Notes: generated by a model not told the origin, from the sequence alone. A stretch of DNA of 64,000 nucleotides from Photorhabdus noenieputensis (GCF_018448935.1 NZ_RCWC01000029.1:1-64000); one strand, 5' to 3'; numbered from the stretch's first letter, positions 49,127-58,362 are shown. A program made the numbers and translations.

Positions 49127-49386
49127 ACCCCCGTTTTTGCAACACAAATTTTGATGTATGGTGGGCTTGCGTAAATCTATTCGGCGTCTGGTGAGCAGTC
49201 ATGCCCGCGCCACGATGAGTTCCGTGCCTGCCGAACCTTAAAAACCGGTCGGCTTCAGAGAGCCATTTTTTATATCAGGTTCATCAGCAGGCCGATATGC
49301 CGTTCATGTCATCAATTATCTGTCGTCGCAAAACCAGATGGTAACTGCTTAACTTACTGAGCTAACGCCGTTTTTCGTTGGCTCTT
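49127..49386 (-). ncRNA. candidate bridge RNA region of IS1111-type element B
   Basis: ~260 non-coding bases downstream of the transposase stop and inside the sub-terminal repeat, the position expected for an IS1111-group bridge RNA. The opposite end has only ~60 non-coding bases. The RNA itself and its guide loops were not delineated. Confidence 0.5.
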
Positions 49387-50391
49387 TTATTTAATGAACA
49401 CCGTCTGATGTGCCGTAACGGCCCAGGCTATTCGTGCCAGTTTATTCGCCAGCGCGCACGCCACAACGTTCGAGTGATGGCGGGCAAGCTGCCTGTTCAC
49501 CCACTCTGCCAGACGCCCTGGATTATGCTCCAGCCGCTGCATAAAGACCCTGGCACACTGTACCAGCAGCCGCCTCAGATTTTTATCACCCCGCTTGCTG
49601 ATGCCCATCAGTGTCGTTTTTCCACCCGTGCTGTACTGGCGGGGAACCAGCCCTGTTGAAGCCGCAAAGTCACGGCTGCTGGCATAGTTTTTACCGTCCC
49701 CCAGCCGCATGGCTAACAGACTCGCCGTTACCGGCCCAACGCCAGGAATGGTCAGCAGGCGTTGCGCGGTTTCATCTTCCGCCAGATGCGTCTTCAGTTC
49801 CTTATCGACTTCCTCAATTTCTCCGCTGAGGTAAACATAATGACTGTGGAGTCTGCTCAGAACCCTTGCCAGATAAGGCGGAAAGTCATTTTCTTCCAGC
49901 ACAGCGGCCAGACGTCGTATCACGGCAATACCGCGCGGCAGACTGACGCCGAACTCCAGCAAAAAAGCGTGCATCTGATTGGTGGTTTTAACGCGTTGCC
50001 GTATCAGTGAGTCTCTGACGCGATGGAGGGCGGCCATCGCCTGTTGGTCTTCTGTGCGGGGGGGCACAAAGCGCATGGAGGGCCGGGAAGCTGCCTCGCA
50101 GATAGCTTCAGCATCGACAAAATCGTTCTTGTTACTCTTAACAAAAGGACGAACGAACTGCGGAGAAATCAGCTTTGCCTCATGGCCTAAATCAGCGATC
50201 CGGCGAGCCATAAAGTGCGCCCCACCGCAGGACTCCATCACTACGGTTGCAGCCTTGCAGGAACCGAGAAAATTAATAAGCTGAGTGCGGGAAAACTTCT
50301 TACGCAGCAGGGCGTTACCCTGCCTGTCCTGACAGTGGACATGGAAGGAATGTTTACCGAGATCGATACCAATAAGCGTAACGTTTTGCAT
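49387..50391 (-). CDS. IS110/IS1111-type DEDD transposase B
   Basis: A ~334-residue recombinase: TLIGIDLGKHSFHVHCQD (first Asp), VVMESCGGAHFMARRI (Glu), NKNDFVDAEAICEAA (last Asps), then the Tnp20 domain LLTIPGVGPVTASLLAMRLG, TGLVPRQYSTGGKTTLMGIS with the catalytic Ser, and KRGDKNLRRLLVQCARVF. GAGGGAACCATC precedes the chosen ATG (MQNVTLIG). It appears intact. Confidence 0.93.
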   Translation of the reverse strand: MQNVTLIGIDLGKHSFHVHCQDRQGNALLRKKFSRTQLINFLGSCKAATVVMESCGGAHFMARRIADLGHEAKLISPQFVRPFVKSNKNDFVDAEAICEAASRPSMRFVPPRTEDQQAMAALHRVRDSLIRQRVKTTNQMHAFLLEFGVSLPRGIAVIRRLAAVLEENDFPPYLARVLSRLHSHYVYLSGEIEEVDKELKTHLAEDETAQRLLTIPGVGPVTASLLAMRLGDGKNYASSRDFAASTGLVPRQYSTGGKTTLMGISKRGDKNLRRLLVQCARVFMQRLEHNPGRLAEWVNRQLARHHSNVVACALANKLARIAWAVTAHQTVFIK

Positions 50392-51322
50392 GATGGTTCC
50401 CTCTAAAATAAAATACCCTGCTAGCGTACCTCTCACAGGGTGGAGGTGACCATCTCATTAACCGAGCTGACTGCGGTGTCTTGAATGCGCTATCTGAGAA
50501 ATATTTTTAAGCTGATCCATGACCGTTTATATCAAAAATCGCTTTCTTAACATCATCTTATCCCAGAGAGATAACGCTTTTGCCTTCATGTTATTACGGA
50601 CATGAGTGATTAACGTTATTCCTTTTGCTTCCAGTTCATCGCACAAAGCCTGCGACAAATACCCTTTATCACCATATAAACATCCGGTTAACCCTTGTAC
50701 CAACGCTTTGACGGGATGGAGGTCATCCTTATTTCCTGAAGTCAACTTCACTGCCAGAAGTTCACTACAATCATTGATAACCCGATGAAGTTTAAAGCCA
50801 TAAAACCAGCCGGTACGGGTTTTCCCTCGCTGTGCGACGCCCTGAAATACGCGATGACGGGGAATACGGAGATTGTGGCAAACGGCAATTTTGGTTGAAT
50901 CAATAAAAGCGATCCCCTGGGTTTCAGCCTTGCGTGACGAAAGAAAAGCACAGCGCCCTTTGCTTCAAGGTTAACATCCGGGTGTAGCTGACCAACTGGG
51001 GGAAAATCGGCCTGAAGATAGTGTTTAACATGCTGAATATAAAACGTTTTAAAATCACGATAATGGCTCATGTGGAATAAAATGAGTATCGTCATGACTT
51101 CACTGAGAGAAAGGGAAGCTTCGCGGCGACGTTTGAGCAAACCATTTTCAATTAGCTGTTGATGCCAGAGAGGAATAAATTTTTGGCAAAAGTCATCGAC
51201 GCAGCAGTAAAGTTCTTCTAAATTAAACATGCCTGAGGATCTCCACGATTTTGTTTTCTTTGACAAAAACTTTGATCGTGCTTCAGGCACTTAGTTCCCT
51301 TCTTAAACAAACCTCAGGTTAG

Positions 51323-51445
51323 TTAAGTCAAATACACTGACAAACCTTGAAAATCCTTTTCAATATTTTCAGCCTCACACAATGAAGAACCATGCACCAA
51401 CTCATGTAAAGAACCCAAAAACGCAATCGGTAATCGTTTGCTTGA
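51323..51445 (-). pseudogene. C-terminal gene fragment beside IS982-B
   Basis: The minus strand reads SSKRLPIAFLGSLHELVHGS and then SLCEAENIEKDFQGLSVYLT with a stop, but without a start. It looks like the end of a real protein. It abuts, head to head, another fragment that begins at ~51450. Family not recognised. Confidence 0.4.
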
Positions 51446-51449
51446 ATAG

Positions 51450-51923
51450 AGCAAATCTGAACCAGGAACCCCTAGTCAATGCGATTATGGTCCAACATCA
51501 CCCAGTAATCCAACAATCAAGTTAGAAATAATAGGTGATATTATATTCAATAACCCTATAACGGTTGATGAAAAAGGAAAACCTACAGCTTTTCAGGGAA
51601 TCAAACCAGAGGCAAAGCTGACACTAATTGGTGTTAATACTGGAGAAGCATGTGAAGTAAGAGGAATAGATGAAAGTATATTTTGGAAACATAAAAAAGT
51701 CAATAATGACCCTGCCAAAGGTAATAATACAAATTTATCATGGGATTTTTCTAAAAATACAGGTTACGCTGATTTTGGACCAATATGCTGGAAAAATAAC
51801 GAAAGCTATTTACTAGACTTACAGGCTACTATTATAGTAATGCAAGATGATAACGCATTTCCGGTTATATTTTCTTATACCAATAACCCTTGTGTATTAC
51901 CACGATGGAGATCACTGCCTTGA
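51450..51923 (+). pseudogene. 5'-truncated gene, 157 codons open without a start
   Basis: From ~51450 one frame stays open to TGA at 51921 with protein-like content: PSNPTIKLEIIGDIIFNNPI, EAKLTLIGVNTGEACEVRGI, NTNLSWDFSKNTGYADFGPI, and LLDLQATIIVMQDDNAFPVI. No usable start codon is present and a stop lies immediately upstream. It appears to be the C-terminal half of a beta-rich, possibly secreted or toxin-like protein whose 5' part was lost. I do not recognise it. Confidence 0.55.
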
Positions 51924-51950
51924 AAAACGCCGTTATTGGGTGATCTCCAT
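51905..51950. terminator. 11-bp perfect inverted repeat at the operon's downstream edge
   Basis: ATGGAGATCAC and GTGATCTCCAT flank a 24-base loop. It overlaps the stop of the truncated rightward gene and lies 30 bases beyond the last gene of the leftward biosynthetic operon. There is no clear T-run, so termination is only a possibility. Confidence 0.4.
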
Positions 51951-51980
51951 GGACGAAAATACGCAGTCGTCGTTCAAGCG

Positions 51981-52355
51981 CTATGCTAGCAGTTCTTTAA
52001 CGAATTTAAATGATTTATGAAAATCGGCTTTAAGATCTTTAATTTCACCCGACCCATCCTGATTGAGCTCTAAAGACCAGTGATATGGGTAACGCTGTTT
52101 CAATTGCTGTAGTTCGTCATAAGTTAATACCGTATAGCCGTGTTGTTTCATGTAAGAAGCAAATACCTCAAGTTTTGGTTCGGCTATAGTAGTAATAACC
52201 GCTCGGTCGCAAAGATATTTAGCATAGTGCTGACCAATTTCTTTATTTTCTGCCTCAGCTGCTTGTAAAGCCGCCTCTACAACGTGAAGCGGCACCTGCT
52301 GCGACACAATTGCACTACAAGTTTCAGATAAGTCATTAATAGTAGGATTATTCAT
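51981..52355 (-). CDS. small protein of unknown function, end of biosynthetic operon
   Basis: A ~124-residue soluble, mostly helical protein (MNNPTINDLSETCSAIVSQQ; HVVEAALQAAEAENKEIGQH; FASYMKQHGYTVLTYDELQQ; SLELNQDGSGEIKDLKADFH). No motif known to me. It starts 20 bases after the PaiB-like gene; an in-frame ATG eight codons earlier would overlap that gene by 4 bases. Being last in the operon, it may be an accessory or protective protein. Confidence 0.65.
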   Translation of the reverse strand: MNNPTINDLSETCSAIVSQQVPLHVVEAALQAAEAENKEIGQHYAKYLCDRAVITTIAEPKLEVFASYMKQHGYTVLTYDELQQLKQRYPYHWSLELNQDGSGEIKDLKADFHKSFKFVKELLA

Positions 52356-52375
52356 AATGCTTTTGCCTTTCCTTT

Positions 52376-53014
52376 TCAATTTTCAATGGTTTGTGCTATT
52401 TGTTTTGCGACCTGATGTGCACTAGGATCGGATTGAGTACGTAAGCCTTCTATAATGGCTAAGCGGTCATCAACGTTACGTTGCTGCATCAACTGCCTTT
52501 TTCCCAGTAGATTGTGAATAGTCAGCTCGATCCCAACGACATGCTGTTTTAAGCCGTCTATAAAATCTTTCGGTGCTTCTGCGACTTGCCAAGGATCCGA
52601 TAATCCTGCTTCAAAACAATTAACGGATTGCTCAAAATGCGCCTTTATCCAACTATCATCATCAATAAACTTGATGGAACACATGGCATGAACTGCCGTG
52701 TAAGCCCAACTAGGTTGAACTCGACCATTGATATGTCGTCTAGGTAACCAACTAGGTGAAATATAAGCGTCTGGTCCTTGGAAAATAACCATCACTTCAT
52801 TAGTTTCAGCCACGCTTTTGTGCAAAGGATTTCCGCGTGCAATGTGTGTTTTCAGCACACCTAGCTCTAAACCATACCTATCTAAAGTAAAAGGCAGATG
52901 ATCAGCACTCAATCCATAACTGCCATAGACGGTCAAAGTCCCCAGAGGGTTTTGCTCTATCAAGTCATGCAAAACAGAGATTCGATTTTCTTCAAATACT
53001 TTTTGTATATACAT
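52376..53014 (-). CDS. PaiB-like FMN-binding protein
   Basis: A 212-residue protein of the PaiB family, a split-barrel flavin-binding fold. Matching blocks are LIEQNPLGTLTVYGSYGLSA, LPFTLDRYGLELGVLKTHIA, RGNPLH, VMVIFQGPDAYISPSWLPRR and VQPSWAYTAVHAMCSIKFID. Bacillus PaiB is described as a negative regulator of degradative genes; many homologues are simply flavin- or haem-binding. Here it lies 10 bases after the VOC gene in the operon, so it may regulate the cluster, perform a redox tailoring step, or detoxify the product. Confidence 0.8.
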   Translation of the reverse strand: MYIQKVFEENRISVLHDLIEQNPLGTLTVYGSYGLSADHLPFTLDRYGLELGVLKTHIARGNPLHKSVAETNEVMVIFQGPDAYISPSWLPRRHINGRVQPSWAYTAVHAMCSIKFIDDDSWIKAHFEQSVNCFEAGLSDPWQVAEAPKDFIDGLKQHVVGIELTIHNLLGKRQLMQQRNVDDRLAIIEGLRTQSDPSAHQVAKQIAQTIEN

Positions 53015-53024
53015 TGCTTGAATC

Positions 53025-53489
53025 TTATGAGTTCAAAGAAGACAAAGGCTCACTATAACCTTGTTCTTCAAGCTCCCGTTGTGCACGATCGTTTTTCTTC
53101 AAGTCTGCTAATCCCATACCATTGAGAACACCAGGAGACTTAGTAAATTTAATATTCTCGTAGCTGACCACTTCGATATGATTGCCCCAAGGATCCAGAA
53201 AACCCAAAAATCGGCCAGGCAAAGGTTCAATATTGAATTGCTTTAATGCCTCACGAACCTTTTCTTTATCATCAACAACGAACCCAAAGTGACCAGGTTT
53301 GTGAGCTTGTTCTCCTTGGCTGCAAGTAAAGGCAACAAACTGATCACCCAGTTCAATCGATCCCTCAGTCTCTGATAACGGCCCGGGTTTAATGCGCATA
53401 AGCGCACCATAAAATGCAGCTGCTTCATTAATGTTACCAACTTCAATAGACACATGGTTGATCCCTACGGCTCTGGCCTTCTCTGTCAT
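53025..53489 (-). CDS. VOC-family (glyoxalase/bleomycin-resistance fold) protein
   Basis: A 154-residue protein with the two beta-alpha-beta-beta-beta modules of the vicinal oxygen chelate fold: AVGINHVSIEVGNINEAAAF, YGALMRIKPG, GHFGFVVDDKEKVREAL, and FLDPWGNHIEVVSYENI with the usual metal-ligand Glu. Such proteins are lyases, dioxygenases or resistance proteins that bind drugs. In this operon it could act on an oxidised intermediate or sequester the product. Confidence 0.82.
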   Translation of the reverse strand: MTEKARAVGINHVSIEVGNINEAAAFYGALMRIKPGPLSETEGSIELGDQFVAFTCSQGEQAHKPGHFGFVVDDKEKVREALKQFNIEPLPGRFLGFLDPWGNHIEVVSYENIKFTKSPGVLNGMGLADLKKNDRAQRELEEQGYSEPLSSLNS

Positions 53490-53502
53490 GATTCCCTCTT
53501 CA

Positions 53503-54609
53503 TCAAATTTTTTTTAAGTTCAGTTTGTCTACAACGATATCAAGTGCCGAAATAAATTTTTCGCAATGTTCGAGCTGTGAAATGGTTACTCTCAGCCAAC
53601 CTCTTAAATTACTCTGTTCAAACGGACGTCTGATTAAAATACCCTGCTCTTGAAACAATTGTTCTATCTCTTTTGAATCGTATCCGGCAAACTGTACCAA
53701 CATGAAATTGCCGTGAGTATCTTTGAAAGTCTGTCTTCTTTCGGTCAAAGCTTCTCTCATATAGGCTTTTGTCTGCCTCATCTTCTCCTGAAAACGTTCA
53801 AGCACTTCAGGATGATCTAGCTGCCATTCCGCAGCCCATGCCGATAACGCACTAATCTCATATAGCGGTCTGACATTTGAAATATGGCCGATTAACTCTG
53901 TCTCTCCGATCAAAAAGCCGACTCTTGCTCCTGCCAATCCATGAGCTTTAGAAAGGGTTTGTGCCAAAATAACGTTCGGAAATTTCTGCAAGATATTCAG
54001 GTTTGCGCTTTGTTTTCCTTCCACATATAAGTAGGCTTCATCAATCAGCAGCAACACACCCTTGTTATAAAGCGCTTCAGCCAAGCCATGCATTTGGGAA
54101 TAAGATAAACGCGTGCCGACAAAACCACTCGGATCTTCTACAACCACTAATTTGGTATTTTCTTTGACTGCATCGATAATAGCCGCTACATCAGGTTTCC
54201 AATCTTCGGTGACCGGTGTTGACGAGATTGATACCCCAGCATACTTTGCGTAGTTTTCAAACATAAAGTAGCAAGGGTTATGTAAAACCACATGGTCTCC
54301 CTCTCTTAGGCATGCATCAAATAACGCTTTTATCGCCAGGTCTGAACCCGAGCCGAGGTAGATGTTGCGCTCTTCAACGCCAACCAGTTCGGCTATTTTT
54401 TTATATAAGTTATTTAGCACCGGATAATTACACAAATGTTCTGGTTTTAATGAGGCTCGAAACACTTCAAAAAGATCTTCATCCATTGGATGGTGATTCT
54501 CATTTTTATCTAGCATCAAGTAATTGGGGCGTTCTTCCAGATAGCACCATAAGCTTTCCCTTTTATTTTCAAGCACATGCTCTTTGATTACTGCTTGTAT
54601 ATTGAACAT
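53503..54609 (-). CDS. class I/II PLP aminotransferase, HisC-like
   Basis: A 368-residue fold-type I aminotransferase. LDKNENHHPM near the N-terminus, YLGSGSDLAIKALFDACLRE for phosphate binding, VEDPSGFVGTRLS, LLIDEAYLYVEG, and the PLP lysine in QTLSKAHGLAGARVGFLIG are as in histidinol-phosphate aminotransferase relatives. A housekeeping HisC would be in the his operon, so this one probably makes an amino-acid building block for the cluster, from an aromatic or branched 2-oxo acid. It could also be a C-C lyase of the CobD type. Confidence 0.85.
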   Translation of the reverse strand: MFNIQAVIKEHVLENKRESLWCYLEERPNYLMLDKNENHHPMDEDLFEVFRASLKPEHLCNYPVLNNLYKKIAELVGVEERNIYLGSGSDLAIKALFDACLREGDHVVLHNPCYFMFENYAKYAGVSISSTPVTEDWKPDVAAIIDAVKENTKLVVVEDPSGFVGTRLSYSQMHGLAEALYNKGVLLLIDEAYLYVEGKQSANLNILQKFPNVILAQTLSKAHGLAGARVGFLIGETELIGHISNVRPLYEISALSAWAAEWQLDHPEVLERFQEKMRQTKAYMREALTERRQTFKDTHGNFMLVQFAGYDSKEIEQLFQEQGILIRRPFEQSNLRGWLRVTISQLEHCEKFISALDIVVDKLNLKKI

Positions 54610-54669
54610 TTATTTTTTCCCTAACTTTTAAGAGTTAGCCATTTGTCCATCTAAGATGAGGATTTGCTT

Positions 54670-55842
54670 TCAATGGCTAGGTGATTGTTTTATGCTGATT
54701 GCAACAAATAAAATCTGACCAATAGTAATTACAGCTGCGGTTGCAAGTGCGTATTGGAAGCCTAATTCATGTGCGTAAGAGACCACCATGGCGACAATCC
54801 CGATATGCACTGAGGATACGATATACTTAATACTACTTAGCCTACCTATCATGTGAGATGGCAGCTGTTTATGTAGCAGTGTGCGCCAGTAAATACCGGA
54901 GTAACTTTGAAACAAGCCGATACTCACAATCGCGAGCGGCATCAAATAGACCGCCTGTTCTGTCAAACATAAACCTAAATAGATTAGAAAAGCGACCTGA
55001 ATAGCGATAACATCGCTTAGAGAAGTACTTTTGTTCCTCATTTGCTTCGCAATAACCGCGCCACCAACAAACGCACCAATAGCGAATGAAGCATCTAATC
55101 CGGCAAGCCAGTATGTGCTGCCGTCAAATGCCTGACTGACGACGGAAACCAGCATAATGTTAAATATGGCTACAGTGACGAAGTCAAAATTACTTAGAAC
55201 AAAATAGCGCATGTAGGGTTTACTAGCTTTAAACAACTGCCACAGGTTTTCTGGATCTTCACGTTTATCTATATCTGAAGGAGACTCAGCTAACGTCAAA
55301 CTGGCTGTTGCTCGCCAGTAAAAAAAGCTCGCGGCACTATATAGACAGACGACAAACGTCAAAATTGCTATAAAGTCAAACTTATCCAGCAACCAGGCAG
55401 ATAAGGCCATACCAATCAACTGACCGCCCTGAAATGCGGAAGTCAGTGTACCGTTATCTTTTTCTAAGCGATCATGTTGAGAAAGAAGTGGTGTAACACT
55501 GAATAAGGCCATTTTTGAAATTGGCCCAAGAAAACTCAAAAACACCGATATTAGCAATAAAATCGACACGGACATGCCCAATTGCGTCAATGCCAATACA
55601 CCTGCCAAACAAAAGACAACATGACAAACGGCAGAACCAATAAGCACCTTTTTAATACCTTGGTTATCAACCGACTTACCAACCAATATTGGTAAAATGG
55701 TTGAGATCAAGATTTCAGCTATGAAGATTAAGCTGATTTGCCATATTTGACCCGTTTCATCATACATAAATTTGGCAAAGCTCAGTAGCAATATAGCTTT
55801 ACCTATATTGATGAACAACTCTGCAATTGCTAACGACTTCAT
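54670..55842 (-). CDS. MFS efflux transporter
   Basis: A 390-residue major facilitator with about twelve membrane helices (LFINIGKAILLLSFAKFMYD ... SFLGPISKMALFSVTPLLSQ ... LTSAFQGGQLIGMALSAWLL). The layout resembles MefA-type drug exporters. Within the operon it is the obvious exporter for the product and likely part of self-protection. The gap to the ATP-grasp gene upstream is 57 bases, one of the larger ones here. Confidence 0.85.
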   Translation of the reverse strand: MKSLAIAELFINIGKAILLLSFAKFMYDETGQIWQISLIFIAEILISTILPILVGKSVDNQGIKKVLIGSAVCHVVFCLAGVLALTQLGMSVSILLLISVFLSFLGPISKMALFSVTPLLSQHDRLEKDNGTLTSAFQGGQLIGMALSAWLLDKFDFIAILTFVVCLYSAASFFYWRATASLTLAESPSDIDKREDPENLWQLFKASKPYMRYFVLSNFDFVTVAIFNIMLVSVVSQAFDGSTYWLAGLDASFAIGAFVGGAVIAKQMRNKSTSLSDVIAIQVAFLIYLGLCLTEQAVYLMPLAIVSIGLFQSYSGIYWRTLLHKQLPSHMIGRLSSIKYIVSSVHIGIVAMVVSYAHELGFQYALATAAVITIGQILFVAISIKQSPSH

Positions 55843-55899
55843 TCATGTTTCCCTTCAGTTAGATACAGTACTAAGTACTTGGATGAACCTATGGTTACA

Positions 55900-58362
55900 C
55901 TACTTACCTACAACAAATTCAAGTTTCTGAATGGCTTCCTCTGCAATACTTAGCGCCTGTTCAGCACTGTCGCACAACACCAACACTGAGGCTGAGCGGT
56001 CGAAGCTGTTTCCTATTTGGGGCAATACTTCACCTGCCTGATGAGTGATAGATACATCTTCAACACCACTCCAATTTTTGATTTCTTCCTCACCGTTCAC
56101 TCGAATAACCTTTTTCCCAGGATGATCGTTGAGTTTAAATTTGATACACGCATGTTTACCGTTTAGTTTTGGTGTTAATTCGTCTTCATCGATAGGCAAA
56201 CCCAAACTTTGCAGGGCTTGCAGACGATACATATCTATTCCTGTCGTCATCTGTACCAGGTCAAAAATTCTATCTCCGCCTACTCGAGTGTGTGTTTCTA
56301 TTAGCTCTATCTTTTCACCCAACATAATTTCGCTGTGCGTAATACCCGACACGACCCCTAGAGCAGGTAGCACCTTGGCAATGAATGCAGCAATTTTCTC
56401 GTGCTCATCGCTAGATAAACGGGCAGGCGTCAAATGCCCTGTCTCGATAAAGCTTTGCGCATCTTTGAATTTTTCAGTGATTGCAAAAATATGGCATTTA
56501 CCTTCTTGCATGAATGCTTCGACACTGAATTCGCGACCTTCGACAAACTGTTCCACCAGCACAGGGTAAACGTTGTCTAAGTTAGCGGTTTCAAGCTCTT
56601 TACGTTTTAACGATCGAACATTTTCACTGCCTGTACCAGCAACTGGTTTAACGATAACTTTATTTACTTGTGGATAAATCTTGAAAAAATCATGTAAATC
56701 TTGCTCATTCTCCGCTATCGCCGATTGCACTTCTGTCAGGTTTTTTTCGCGTAAAATCCGGCGACTTAATTGTTTATCTCTCGTGTTGACTATAGCCCCC
56801 ATTGACAAACTAAAAGGTAGCTCTAGAGCATTTGCAATAGTCAATGCATCAAGCTGGGCTCCATCGTGAAAAGACACAACTGAATCGATTTTTTGTAGTT
56901 GATCAATTGAACGCGCTAAACTGATTAACTGAGTTGCAGACTCGTTGCTATACATTAATATTCGCTCGCAACGATTGTGATCTTCAGTCGTATGCATAAA
57001 ATTAGGTACTTTTTTGTACATCCAAGAAATAACATATCCCTGTGCTTCCAGTGTCTTATGAGGTTGGCGAATATTGCCAATCACAAGAACGTGTTTCTTT
57101 TTCTGGGGTATACACTCGCTGTAAGGCAAAGGAGTATCGACAGATATTAGTTGTAGCTGTCCAAACAACCTATCAATCAGATCTGTTAGTTCTTTAGCGG
57201 ATTTGGCTTTTAATAATCCGGCTAACGGAATTTCACTTTCTTTATAAGTAACCGCTTTGACTAAAGGTTGTTGCATCGTAAGCTGATTCAACATTACAAC
57301 CTCTTCCTTGCCATAAAGAAACTCATGCCCCGACACCAAGCCATAGTTTCCTGGCAGCTGGTGTCCAGGCACAATAAACCACGCATATTTGTACCCGGTA
57401 TCATAGTTAAGTTCGAATTTGAAGTCTGGGTCTAGTAACAATCCAAGTTCCAGTATCGATGGATGAATCCCTGTCTGTAACGTCAAAGTTTCAGCTATTC
57501 TAGCTCCCCCGATACGATGAGCGATTTCAAGAAACACCGGCCCTGTATCTGTTTGAATCGCTTCAAGGTGGAACGCCCCCAAAGATATATCAACCGCATT
57601 TAAGATTTGAAGCACCCAGGTTTTCATCTCTTCCGTGGTTTCTAACTGCACAGACCCTGCTGGATAGCCGTTGGCAAAATCCAGCAACGTATTGATATAT
57701 TGGCTGACGACAATCATCTCTATTTGTCCGTTACGGATCATGCCGTCGATATGCAATACAGGACCGGATACAAATTCTTCAACTTCAAAGTTTTCAATCC
57801 GTTCAGGTGTTTCTTTATCAAGAGCCACAATTCCAGTTGTGCGATCTATAAGCGCCTGTTCCAAAACTTTCTGACTGTCAAACTTGACCACATCAACTGA
57901 CGAAGCACCATCCAGAGGCTTTAAAATAACTTGTGAAGAGGGAGGAATCGCTAGTCGTTCTGAGTTCATAAAATCGGACAAAGACATGTACTGCGGAGTA
58001 CGAATATTTGCAGCGCCAACACAGTGTTTCATCACAATTTTGTTTCGAACTTTTTCGACATCGGCCACTTTAGGGCCCACAATGTTGAGCTTTTCTCGTA
58101 TCAAGGCAGCCTCAATCAATTCAAACTCATTAATTGAAACAACGTGATCAAAGCAAACATCAAGATTTTCTATTTGTTCGAGGACTTCTTTGTGTACAGC
58201 ATCCACACCAGGTCTTACTATTTTTGTACAACGTAGATCGGCAGGGATTTCATTCAAATTTTCTTCGATACCAATGTAGTAAACATTATGTAGTTCGTGA
58301 TCGATAGACTGATGGTAAAGTACGTCAACGTACCTAACTCGGTGTAAAATAAGTATATTCAT
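55900..58362 (-). CDS. tandem ATP-grasp ligase (two fused domains)
   Basis: An 820-residue protein made of two ATP-grasp ligase units. Unit 1 (~1-405) has QVILKPLDGASSVDVVKFDS for ATP, EVEEFVSGPVLHIDGMI, and the metal site FLEIAHRIGGARIAE. Unit 2 (~425-820) has VIVKPVAGTGSENVRSLKRK, LVEQFVEGREFSVEAFM and LIETHTRVGGDRIFDL. In both, the common Asn of the E.N.R.GG metal motif is changed (A-H-R, H-T-R). ATP-grasp enzymes activate a carboxylate as acyl phosphate and couple it to an amine, making peptide bonds without an NRPS (BacD, carnosine synthase types). Its start shares a base with the stop of the single-domain ligase gene. Confidence 0.88.
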   Translation of the reverse strand: MNILILHRVRYVDVLYHQSIDHELHNVYYIGIEENLNEIPADLRCTKIVRPGVDAVHKEVLEQIENLDVCFDHVVSINEFELIEAALIREKLNIVGPKVADVEKVRNKIVMKHCVGAANIRTPQYMSLSDFMNSERLAIPPSSQVILKPLDGASSVDVVKFDSQKVLEQALIDRTTGIVALDKETPERIENFEVEEFVSGPVLHIDGMIRNGQIEMIVVSQYINTLLDFANGYPAGSVQLETTEEMKTWVLQILNAVDISLGAFHLEAIQTDTGPVFLEIAHRIGGARIAETLTLQTGIHPSILELGLLLDPDFKFELNYDTGYKYAWFIVPGHQLPGNYGLVSGHEFLYGKEEVVMLNQLTMQQPLVKAVTYKESEIPLAGLLKAKSAKELTDLIDRLFGQLQLISVDTPLPYSECIPQKKKHVLVIGNIRQPHKTLEAQGYVISWMYKKVPNFMHTTEDHNRCERILMYSNESATQLISLARSIDQLQKIDSVVSFHDGAQLDALTIANALELPFSLSMGAIVNTRDKQLSRRILREKNLTEVQSAIAENEQDLHDFFKIYPQVNKVIVKPVAGTGSENVRSLKRKELETANLDNVYPVLVEQFVEGREFSVEAFMQEGKCHIFAITEKFKDAQSFIETGHLTPARLSSDEHEKIAAFIAKVLPALGVVSGITHSEIMLGEKIELIETHTRVGGDRIFDLVQMTTGIDMYRLQALQSLGLPIDEDELTPKLNGKHACIKFKLNDHPGKKVIRVNGEEEIKNWSGVEDVSITHQAGEVLPQIGNSFDRSASVLVLCDSAEQALSIAEEAIQKLEFVVGK

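Larger units (their letters stand above)
49118..50459 (-). mobile_element. IS110 family (IS1111 group) element B
   Basis: A ~1342-bp element with 9-bp sub-terminal inverted repeats ATGGTCACC / GGTGACCAT. Rejoining the IS982 sequence (CCAATAAAA + AACCGAG, as in copy C) leaves tails of 3 bases (TCT) and ~6 bases (CTCATT), again the IS1111-group pattern. It differs in sequence from element A. Confidence 0.85.
49014..51230 (-). pseudogene. IS982-family transposase B, frameshifted and interrupted
   Basis: MFNLEELYCCVDDFCQKFIP runs through SLSLSEVMTILILFHMSHYR. It then shifts frame after DFPPVGQLHP and again near VVNFWQ, and the C-terminus (GDKGYLSQALCDELEAKGIT ... LRKRFLI) ends before the inserted element. 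The last ~30 codons lie beyond the insertion at 49014-49117. Not functional. Confidence 0.88.
49010..51320 (-). mobile_element. IS982-family element B, interrupted by an IS1111-type element
   Basis: The ends AACCTCAGCTTCGTTTAA and the inverse of AACCTGAGGTTTGTTTAA match at ~15 of 18 positions. It is the same element as copy C (35845-36807), in reverse orientation, and lies 4 bases from element A. An IS1111-type element splits it near the 3' end of the transposase gene. Confidence 0.9.

Noticed and set aside
53503-54609. Housekeeping histidinol-phosphate aminotransferase
   Set aside because: It is embedded in the biosynthetic operon, not a his operon, and only the general class I fold is supported.
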